This document shows positions 1 through 8,185 of a DNA stretch of 27,741 bases, piece after piece. How positions within the stretch are numbered: the first letter of the stretch is position 1; every line of letters begins with the position of its first letter. The stretch lies in contig CAMPET010000313.1 in assembly GCA_946803715.1 (NCBI GenBank), positions 18,331 through 46,071 of the forward strand. Direction: 5' to 3'. The DNA is from Beroe ovata. Lineage: Eukaryota > Ctenophora > Nuda > Beroida > Beroidae. The translations under genes were made by a program, and so were the position numbers. The notes beneath the pieces are model-generated. The model had not been told where the DNA came from, made no database searches, and saw only the letters and a program-made list of their open reading frames with translations.

Positions 1-134
1 CTAATTCCTCATCTTACTCACTAATTCCTCATCTTACTCACTAATTCCTCATCTTACTCACTATTTTCTCATCTTACTCACTAATTCCTCATCTTACTCA
101 CTAATTTCTCATCTTCCTCACTAATTTCTCATAG
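1..134. repeat. 20-bp minisatellite ending in a splice acceptor
   Basis: About six and a half head-to-tail copies of CTAATTCCTCATCTTACTCA with a few substitutions. The last partial unit is CTAATTTCTCATAG, whose AG serves as the apparent 3' splice site of the exon beginning at 135. Each unit contains a branch-point-like CTAAT and a pyrimidine-rich stretch. The array continues off the left edge of the window. Confidence 0.93.
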
Positions 135-3100
135 ACTCGTGCAAGTTAAAGGAGGATCCAGAGTTGATAGCACGGAAAGAAGCATTCCTCCAGCGTTTAG
201 AGGCCAGAATGAGCAGCAATGATGCTATGAAGGTAAGTTCATATTCTTTATTCTCGCCACCGCTAATCTTGCCAGCCGGTTTCTTAGTTCTTGCCCCTTG
301 TACCACCCCTTATGTCCCTTGTACCACCCCTTATTCCCCTTGCACCACCCCTTATGCCCCTTGTACCACCCCTTATGCCCCTTTCCTAGCCTCTGCACCA
401 CTCCTTATGTACCCAGCTTGATCTATGATGAGCATGATATCAACTGCATGAGAATAGTAATTGGCATATTAATTAGCATATTAAATTATAATTAGCATTT
501 GTGATTTGAGGAATGTTTTGCGTGTGTCTTGTTCCGCATGACATTGCATGTAGACGATAATTGTAACAAGATTTATCACATTCATTCACTTGTTATAATA
601 TATGTGAGAGGTGTTACAAAGATGTAATTTTTGTGTCATTAAGATGTGTAATTTGTCAGCATAATAACATCAGCGAGTAGTCATTACATATAACTCCAGA
701 ATTTCTTGAGCTGCCCGTCTGTTATAATATCTGTCAGATATTATTTACCGTCAGTCTGTTGCAGGTAATTATTAGGTAATTAAATCACAATTACAACTAC
801 TGAACAATTGCCGGACAATGGACTTGTTTATCGGAGCAAGGTCCCCTTTGTTTACTCATTCATCTCATAGTCCATGAATCATGATCATTCCCTACACACG
901 ACAGCTTGCCTCACTTGTTGCATATGTCTGTGGTGTGTGACGTGTGTATGTGTGTGTGTCTGTGTGCGCGCCTATTCATTATAGTATGGTCACGGATCCA
1001 CCGTGAAATCTGTCTGTACAGTGTACAATGTACAGTGCAGGTCAGACTTTGCAGAATGCAGTGCTTATGTAAACAATCAGTGCTACTATAATTGTCATTG
1101 TGTGTACGTGTTTTCCCTATTTCAGTCACTATACTAGTTGTCGTGCTTCTTTCACTGAGTTGGAAATCCAAGTCACTAGTTCAGTGTCAATTAACCGGTC
1201 CTTCGCGGCGAAATTCTACATTTTTTGATAATATTATCCGTAAGCTGAGAATGTGGCAAGCCCCAATATATGAGAAGAGATATCATGGTGTTTCATTTCA
1301 CAGGGTGGTTTTCACGACTTTTTTCAGTCCAGTTGTATGGGCGTGGTAGGACCAGATTCCTTTACTTGGACCAGACCAGATTCACCTTTAGTTTCCTTTT
1401 GTTACTTGTTAGGCATGTACACGCACGCATCAGTTATCGACAAGCAAGGTGGCTAACACCCGTTCTATAGCCACCTTGCAATAGTTGTGTGTCTTTGTGT
1501 TTGTGCGTGTGGTGTATGTGTGTGTCTGTGTCTGTGAGTCAGTGTCTGTGTTAGTACGTGTTTGGATATTCAATTGTTTTCCTGCAATTTTCACAGTTAG
1601 CGTGCATATCTGACACGCACGCACACACAATTACTGCGCTCGTATAGTAATCACGGCATCACGCCCCTCTCTGTATTTACAGTTTGTGTGTGTGTGTGTA
1701 TGTGTGTGTGTGTGTGGGTGGGNTCGATTGTAATAAGTAGTGTTGATTGTAATAAGTAGTGTTGATAAGTTTAAAACTCTTTAAAACAATCACAAAGTTT
1801 GTTTTACAGTACCTTTTCCTTTCTTTGCATTTATTGTTGGTTGAATGGTTGATATATGCACTTGAATTCATGAATCTTATCAAGGATGATCCTTAACCAA
1901 GTTCTGGAGCATTAATATGCAACTTTCAAGATTCTCTATCAATTATCCAAGTCTAGTCTCAGTCAACAATATAAGACAGATTTATATTCGTCAGTTTTCA
2001 GTTCCTAACTAGTGTCTTCAGGGTCATCAATGATTTCATGGATCAGGATGAGCTGTAACTCAAGAACAAACTGATGAACATTGTCATTGGAATGATTCAA
2101 CATGCAACAAACCATGCATCACCATCCAACTTTCCCTCCCTCCCTCTCATCCAACTCTCTCAACCCCTTCATCACTCCTCTCACTCCTTATCCAACTCCC
2201 ATCCTTCATCCTCATCCAAGTTTTCTCCCTACTGATCCAATTTTTACCATTGCTATTCCCTCCTAATCTCCCTAATCTAGCTTCCACCTCTTTCCTCCTA
2301 AACTTTCCTCCTAAACTAAATTGAACTTTCCTCCTAAACTTAACCTACCTCTAATCTACCTTTTGTTCCGTCCTTCTCATCCAATTTCCCCCTCCATTCT
2401 TATTCTCTTGTCCCTGAACCACCTTCCCCTCCCTCCCCATCTCACCTCGCTTATCATTCAATTATGTGAAATAGCAAATGGAATGAGACACAAAGTTCGG
2501 GATATACCAATCTGAAATGAGAATCAATCAATGCAATATATAAGAACAGACTCATAGAAATGAAAACTCCTAATTTAAAGACAAACTAACCACGTAGGCG
2601 GAATATATCGAACTAGTAAATAGGAAATGTCAATGACCTAGAAAGTCATAATCCTAATAATTCAATTCAATTCAATTATAAATTTTTACAGCACATTACC
2701 AATAATGAATGAATGAGAGGTTAGGATAAAGGTACTTAAATACGGCAGGGCAAATAACAAACTGTTCCCATCCTTCCTTGTCCAACTCCTGCCCTCTTTC
2801 CTCATTCAACTTCTCCCCTTCCTCCTCTTCCAATTTCCCCCTCCCTCCTGACCCAACTTCAACCTCTCTTCATTCAACCATCTCCCCTCCAACTTTTACG
2901 CTCCCTCATCAGTCATCATTCATCATCCAACTTGAAACTTCCCACTTCCCTTTCATCCAACTTCTCGCCCAATCCTACTCATCTGCTTTCTTCCATTTGT
3001 CCTGACCCAACTTCCACCTCTCCTTATTCAGCCATCTCCCCTCTCCCCCTGCCCCCATCAAGCTTTGCTTCCCTCCCTCCCATGTTACATTCGTTCCCCC

Positions 3101-4001
3101 CTCACTACACTTTCCCCTTCTTCCAACTTCTCACTTGCCTTTCGGCAAAACTTCCACCCCTCCTCATTCAACCGTCNCTACGTGCTGAAGCGTGCCAGTA
3201 CCGTTCCAATGATAATGGAAACTAACAGAGCATCGGATACTCCCGCCAAAGAAATGCCCGCCAAGGAAATGCCACTTTCATCCTCTGCCAGTGTGGATAT
3301 TGAGCTCGGTGTGACTGAGGGGGGATCAGCGAGGTAGTTATAATACTAATTATATTAATTACTATAATAGGTGCTGATAGTTTTCTGTCAGTGAGGGGGG
3401 GATGTTAGTGATTTGTGTATCACACAAAGTTGGTAGCTGATAGTGGTGTACTCAGTAGGAGCTGAGTCTGCCCCCCCACCCCCGAAATTGAAGTAGATGA
3501 GATTTGAACAGAGATAATTGACTTGTGTTTGAGCTATTGGATGATTGACCGCAGTGTACCTAACGGTGCGGTGGGCAGATCAGAGCCGGAACCGACGACC
3601 AGTTCAGTGTCAGAGGAGCCGATACCGGATGTGACGGAGCAGAAACCCATTTCGTTAGTAACCGTAGCTTGTCATGGTGATATCGATCTATCGATAATGA
3701 TGATATCCAAATCTGATCCTTATCGGTTCAATTTTGTCATGCACTAGAAACTGTCTTATGTACGATTCCAATCTATCTTATGCCTATCAACTGTTGAACT
3801 ATATTGCGGACTATAATATTGTTGACTATATTATTGTGGACTATATTATTGTGGACTATATTGTGAACTATATTGTAGACTATATTATTGTGGACTATAT
3901 TTTCTATTCCACTGCGCAGGAGGGTATCAACCTCTGTGTTTGACGACCTGGAGAACATGTTTGATGAGTTCAGCAAGGAAATGGACAGCATTCTTACCTG
4001 A
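135..4001 (+). CDS. Unidentified gene, 3' part (four exons, 5' end outside window)
   Basis: Inferred exons are 135-232, about 3193-3332, about 3535-3651 and 3920-4001, with compatible phases. Exon 1 encodes a charged, probably helical stretch (SCKLKEDPELIARKEAFLQR, then LEARMSSNDAMK) and ends at a strong donor, AAG/gtaagt. Exon 2 encodes a low-complexity Ser/Thr/Glu segment with a doubled PAKEM and ends AG/gtagtt. Exon 3 starts after ttgaccgcag and is acidic and Ser/Pro-rich. Its donor is uncertain: TTC/gttagt at 3651 keeps frame with the last exon, while ATG/gtgata at 3679 does not. The last exon encodes RVSTSVFDDLENMFDEFSKE followed by MDSILT and a stop. I do not recognise the family. The acidic-hydrophobic C-terminal helix looks like a conserved docking or coiled-coil peptide. 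More exons could lie in the 2.9-kb first intron. Exon 1 and the last exon are the surest parts. Confidence 0.5.
295..400. repeat. Imperfect 21-22 bp tandem repeat, CCCCTTGTACCACCCCTTAT type
   Basis: At least four imperfect units of roughly CCCCTTGTACCACCCCTTAT plus one or two bases, starting about 60 bp after the donor at 233. It lies in an intron and is C-rich on this strand. The open frames across it are artefacts of the repeat. Confidence 0.85.
421..2100. other. Intronic sequence with GT-rich microsatellites, no supported exon
   Basis: No exon with convincing coding character and paired splice sites was found here. It contains GT-rich tracts near 920-970 and 1486-1560 and a (GT)n run at 1681-1721 that ends at an N. 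A short TGTACA-rich patch lies near 1015-1045. Short open frames on both strands are driven by the GT/CA composition. Confidence 0.6.
2101..3176. repeat. Pyrimidine-rich low-complexity blocks
   Basis: Two long C/T-rich blocks (about 2101-2460 and 2766-3176) are built from variants of TCCAACTTCCCCTC and CTCCCTCC. They are separated by an ordinary AT-rich stretch that includes a short (ATTCA)n run near 2660. The second block runs straight into the putative exon at about 3193. The open frames here read only Pro, Ser, Leu and Phe and are compositional. Confidence 0.8.
3791..3900. repeat. GACTATATTATTGTG minisatellite upstream of a splice acceptor
   Basis: About seven units of a 15-bp motif, GACTATATTATTGTG, some shortened to 12 bp (GAACTATATTGTG type). 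The array ends 19 bp before the acceptor AG at 3918-3919. It fills most of the last intron of the left-hand gene. Confidence 0.9.
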
Positions 4002-4871
4002 GGTACTGCATCACGGGATCTATCTGTTCTACGCTGCGGTGAAGCAAAGTTTAGGAAGTACGGGCTCAACTCTGCGAGGTGGCTTGATTAGCACTTAGCA
4101 TTGCACCGTGAAGTCGAAGATGTGTGATTGTCAAATTAACTGACTCTGAGAATATAAAGACTGTGTAACTGTATTAGACATTTGGGACCTCTATCGAATT
4201 TGGTACTTTGTATAGAGGCAGCATCAGAACGGTATGGGTAGAAGTTGACAACATGGCTGTACGTAACGACTTAATGTGGATTCTCTTTATTTATTAGTTT
4301 AGAAATTTCCCTCTATTCATACGCATATGGCATAGTGAAATGGCTACTGTCATTTTTTACTGGTGGTTACCGTTAAGGCTTGCTTATTGCCATGTACCGT
4401 TATGATCAACAACGAGGTGACGCTGGAACATACTCATAGCGACATAGCAAACCCACATTTAAAGGGTGACTTCTAGTTCTACTGATCTAGCTTTATAGCA
4501 TGAAAATGAGAATACTAATAGTGCGCATGCTGAGGCTTGCTGAGAATGTGCATGTGCTGCAGATGCGACCTGAAATTTTATTTATGGGATGTGTTGATAG
4601 ACAATCATTTTCTGATAATAACTTAATAGCAGCTGAGTTGAAAGTTGATAAGTTTCACAATTTATAAATACAAAAAGCAAACACTTGAGTTTGAATCACT
4701 CCAAGTCCACTAATACTCTCAAGATCTACGTTACTTGCCTGTTATTTTATTCTGTGAAAATCTGAAAATGAAATGTCGTTAAAGTGTATAAACTATAAAA
4801 CGCTTACAAATGCGGGATTTTAATTTTATCCCTGGCAAGGGTGCAGAATTACTATTGCGCCACGCGTCGCG

Positions 4872-5098
4872 TTATCAAATGTTACCTGACCTGTTTCTTA
4901 CGTGCGCGCCTTCATATCGAATTATCGAAGGCCAAAACTGTTTCGGCCTTCGATGAAGGTAACATCTGACGAGCCGCGCGCGCGAACTAAAATTTTCGAC
5001 AAGGGCTATTTTGCCGGATGTTATCTGTCCTGTGTCCACTGTTTCTTCATTATTCATATTGCGCGCAAGAAACAGTGGACAGATTTGTATAGCGCGTA
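4872..5098. mobile_element. Two adjacent decayed copies of GC-rich palindromic MITEs
   Basis: 4872-4970 matches the intact elements at 14848 and 23474: TGTTACCTGACCTGTTTCT, then a CGAAGGCC...GGCCTTCG stem, ending ATCTGAC. Its left tip is altered (TTATCAAATG instead of TTGTCAGATG). The following part (about 4990-5098) holds GCCGGATGTTATCTGTCC and an inverted pair, GTCCACTGTTTCTT and AAGAAACAGTGGAC. The same GCCGGATGTTAT core recurs near 23893. No target duplication is visible. Confidence 0.75.
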
Positions 5099-5494
5099 GC
5101 CGTCTACGAATGAACGGTTTGTTTTAGAGCTGCTGTTCGTTTTAGAGCTGTTCCTAGCAGTGTTTCACCAGTACACCACTTTTTGTCCTATTTCTCGTCA
5201 AACTTCCTGATGTCGCATTTACAATTTATCACATATCATATGTAAAATCATATTCATTATTTTTTCCAAAACCAAATATGATTTGGTTGTTTCTGTTCGC
5301 GGCATCTGGCGTTCTTTATAATTATTCTAAAATCTATGATATGAAAAAGAACGCGGCATATNTTTATTGATTTGCTAAAAATTTTTGTTTCAATAATTGT
5401 GAAAGTGTGCAGTCCTTACTGATATTATCATCATTGGGTTGATCTTTCAAATCTGTCAATATCGCTCCATTCTATTTTATTCTATTCTATTGAT

Positions 5495-5722
5495 TTGCTC
5501 AAAGTGGATTCTCACATACACAATCAAAGTTTAGAAATGTCAACAATATTGTATGATGAAGATGACAATTTCCAAAACAAAGATTGTAGAGATGATGATA
5601 TATCTGAAATAACAGTCAATCAGCCGAATCAAATTGTATGGTCTGATAATTGGAATCTACAAGAGTGCTTTAGGATTCATATAAGATCAGTAATGAGACC
5701 TATCACCAATCCCAAAAAATGA
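5495..5722 (+). CDS. Short acidic open frame of unknown reality
   Basis: A 75-codon frame lying 257 bp upstream of the VPS9D1-like gene. The predicted peptide is rich in Asp, Asn and Ile, with no signal peptide, cysteine motif or recognisable domain. Base composition matches the AT-rich neighbourhood, so a chance frame is quite possible. It could also be a decayed exon. I see no splice context that connects it to the VPS9D1-like gene. Confidence 0.15.
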   Translation: MLKVDSHIHNQSLEMSTILYDEDDNFQNKDCRDDDISEITVNQPNQIVWSDNWNLQECFRIHIRSVMRPITNPKK

Positions 5723-5979
5723 AAGACATTATAAATGGCTGATTGTTTTGATTGAGTTCATCAGCTACAATTAATTAAATCTTACTGATAATCATCTACT
5801 TTTTGATCATTCAATGATTAAGGAAATTATTTTCAGCGCAAAGGCGGCTGCGGTTTTATTTCATTTCAAAGTCTAATTCTGTAGCATGGTTATGGCGAAT
5901 TTCAATTAAGCAGGCCATTTGAATTGAATTGAACTGAACAAGCTGTGGAGTAGCAAAAATACTTGCCATTCTCCCTATC

Positions 5980-7701
5980 ATGTCAGTGATTGATACTGCT
6001 TTGAAGCAAGCATATGGAATGTTTAAAAGAGCAATGGAGTTAGATGAAAAGAGAAACTACCCTGAGGCTCATAAGCTTTACCTTTCTACTTCTAGCTATA
6101 TAACTGAAACTCTTGGGTCCTGCTCAGTCTATGATGACTTTTATGATTCCAATTCTGAAAAACTGCTTGGATTTGCAAAGATGTGTATTGATGGAGCCAT
6201 GCTTACAAGTAAATCAATCATGAAGCAAAGAAATGTAGATGTTTCAAATGAATGCAAGTCAAACTCAATGAATCAAACAATCATGGCTTTTGAGCCCATA
6301 AACCCCACTCCTGAACTACAATATCAATCTAACCAAATATTTGAACACGATGAGACCAATGATGAAGAAGATGATGCATTATTGTCTTCCATTCTTGACT
6401 CTTTGCCTGAAATTCCATGTAGCAAACCTGTTAGTGTTCCACCTACTCATTCAAATAAAGCATCAATATTGCCTACCAAGAATACAGAGGCTCCTAGTTC
6501 ATCCCTTTACAAGGTTAGCCACATTGATCGAGCTGAAGAACAGAACATGTTGATAATGGGGAAGTACCAACGAATTTCTCAAAAGAGGACACTCAAAACC
6601 CATGAAAGGCTAGCCATTATTAGAGCTCAAGAGGAAAATAGGATGATTGCAAACCAGCAAGAGCAAATGCTGCAGAGAAAGCTGAAAGAACGTAAGCTGA
6701 GGTTGGAACAAGAATTATCTAGTCCTGCTAGGAAAAGACAAGACTCATACAGTGACTTTGACATTGTACTTTTTGGAAAGGAAGAACTCATGAAAAGATT
6801 GAGTCAATCAATAAAAGAATATAATGTTCAAAATTTGATGAATATTGACCAAAATCTTGATCGCCATAGTCAGATGCAAGCAACATTGGATTGGTTTTTG
6901 TGTAAGACTACTCCACACCCAATAGGGGAGTTGATGGATCTCGCTCAGTATAATTTTCACAAGAGGATTTCTCCACTGAACAAGAAGATGTATTTAGCTA
7001 CTTCAAAAGAGAAATCATCCCTCTTGCCCGGAATTATTGCAGAAATCAAGACAATTGTACATGACATTAATGATTTTATGTTCAACTTGATTCGTATAAT
7101 ATGCACTGTGGACAAAATCTTTATTTGTGAGGAAAATTCGGAAGGCCCCATTTTTCTCAATACTCATCTCTCAAAACTTATGTTCAAAACTATACTTAAG
7201 CCTTTAATAGATGTTTATAAGTTCATAAAACAGCCTGACCTGGAAATATTCAAAGACTATCTTGCAATTCATCATAACGATGATATAAGATCATTCACTG
7301 ATGTCAATCCTAAGTATCATTTAGGCCAATCTCCATACTCAACAGCAATTGATGCTCTTCAAGACGTCTTGAATGCAAATTCGCCTGTAGAGAAGTTGTC
7401 ACTTCTTCCTGTTTTTTCAAAGTGCATTGGATCATCAATTAGACAGTTTTACACTGACTCTGGCGTCCCTGATGAGAAAGCAATTGAACTAGCTGCCTTC
7501 CCTGCTGATGACTTAGTTCCAATTACAGCATACATCATCACTCGTTTGAACAATGCAGACCTACTCCCAGAAATGCTCCTTGTCGACGATGTTACACCAG
7601 AGGACGATTTGAGAGGACACGAGGGGTACTGTTTGGCTAATGTTTGTATTTGCATAAAAGTAATCATAGAAAGACACTCCCGATCAAAGGGACAATCTTG
7701 A
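5980..7701 (+). CDS. VPS9D1: VPS9D1-like Rab5-type exchange factor (MIT-like + VPS9), intronless
   Basis: A single uninterrupted frame of 573 residues. Residues about 4-82 form an MIT-like helical bundle (ALKQAYGMFKRAMELDEKRN, EAHKLYL, ending in an FAKMCIDGA helix). A low-complexity linker and a basic coiled-coil segment follow (about 190-250, KYQRISQKRTLKTHERLA and QRKLKERKLRLEQEL). The C-terminal part from about residue 430 is a VPS9 domain: it has the catalytic-type Asp in PADDLVP (about 508-514), a following TAYIITRLNN helix and the conserved HEGGY-like turn seen here as HEGYCL (Tyr near 550). VPS9 domains exchange nucleotide on Rab5/Rab21-type GTPases of early endosomes. MIT plus VPS9 is the arrangement of VPS9D1, and the length is close to the human protein (about 630). 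The start is the first ATG of the frame and lies just before the MIT region. Lack of introns contrasts with the other genes here and could mean an old retrocopy; the frame is intact. Confidence 0.85.
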   Translation: MSVIDTALKQAYGMFKRAMELDEKRNYPEAHKLYLSTSSYITETLGSCSVYDDFYDSNSEKLLGFAKMCIDGAMLTSKSIMKQRNVDVSNECKSNSMNQTIMAFEPINPTPELQYQSNQIFEHDETNDEEDDALLSSILDSLPEIPCSKPVSVPPTHSNKASILPTKNTEAPSSSLYKVSHIDRAEEQNMLIMGKYQRISQKRTLKTHERLAIIRAQEENRMIANQQEQMLQRKLKERKLRLEQELSSPARKRQDSYSDFDIVLFGKEELMKRLSQSIKEYNVQNLMNIDQNLDRHSQMQATLDWFLCKTTPHPIGELMDLAQYNFHKRISPLNKKMYLATSKEKSSLLPGIIAEIKTIVHDINDFMFNLIRIICTVDKIFICEENSEGPIFLNTHLSKLMFKTILKPLIDVYKFIKQPDLEIFKDYLAIHHNDDIRSFTDVNPKYHLGQSPYSTAIDALQDVLNANSPVEKLSLLPVFSKCIGSSIRQFYTDSGVPDEKAIELAAFPADDLVPITAYIITRLNNADLLPEMLLVDDVTPEDDLRGHEGYCLANVCICIKVIIERHSRSKGQS

Positions 7702-8185
7702 CAAGTTTTTTACAATATAATCATAAGTAGTCAAGCAGACAGTCATCCTACCTATATTTTTAGTTGTTTGATTTATTCCATTCGTTATCATTACTGTCTT
7801 GATTATTATATACAGCTTTGGGTATCATTTCAAATTGCTACCAAATTCGTAAAATGATAATATTGCCAACAAAATTTCTGTAATTGTTTATTTTGGAATG
7901 TGAAGGTTTTTGTGAAGGTTTATTGTGTGTAGTTTTGAAATCGAAAAGATAAGACGTGCACTAGTAGTTACTGCTGATGTGATCTGTTTTTAAAACTCAG
8001 TCAACTTCTACATGAATACGTTACAAATTCTAATCCGAAAAGTTTTGGTGACCTGATTAACTTGAGATTTTCAGAATGAATAGTAATGAGTCTCATGACT
8101 AATCCGGAGACAGAATCACACAACTGAACAACTGATTCGTTGGTGACTCCTAGCCAATAGTCTGCAGATTAGAACAACGCTCGGG
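7702..8185. other. Short intergenic spacer, VPS9D1-like to ARL5
   Basis: 484 bp between two genes on the same strand. It must hold the 3' UTR of the first gene and the promoter and 5' UTR of ARL5. It is AT-rich and I see no canonical AATAAA, TATA box or other motif I would defend. Confidence 0.5.

Larger units (their letters stand above)
4002..5979. other. Intergenic region, mostly featureless
   Basis: From the stop at 4001 to the VPS9D1-like ATG. It is AT-rich and without a convincing exon apart from a weak open frame at 5495-5722. Decayed GC-rich palindromic elements occupy 4872-5098. I see no clear poly(A) signal that can be tied to the upstream gene. Confidence 0.6.

Noticed and set aside
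1-134. Regular 20-bp repeat that could be taken for a CRISPR array
   Set aside because: The units are directly adjacent with no unique spacers, and the setting is animal DNA with spliced genes. It is a minisatellite.
2321-3225. Pro/Ser/Leu-rich frames in the pyrimidine blocks
   Set aside because: Composition alone keeps these frames open; there are no start contexts, domains or splice links except at the extreme right, near 3193.
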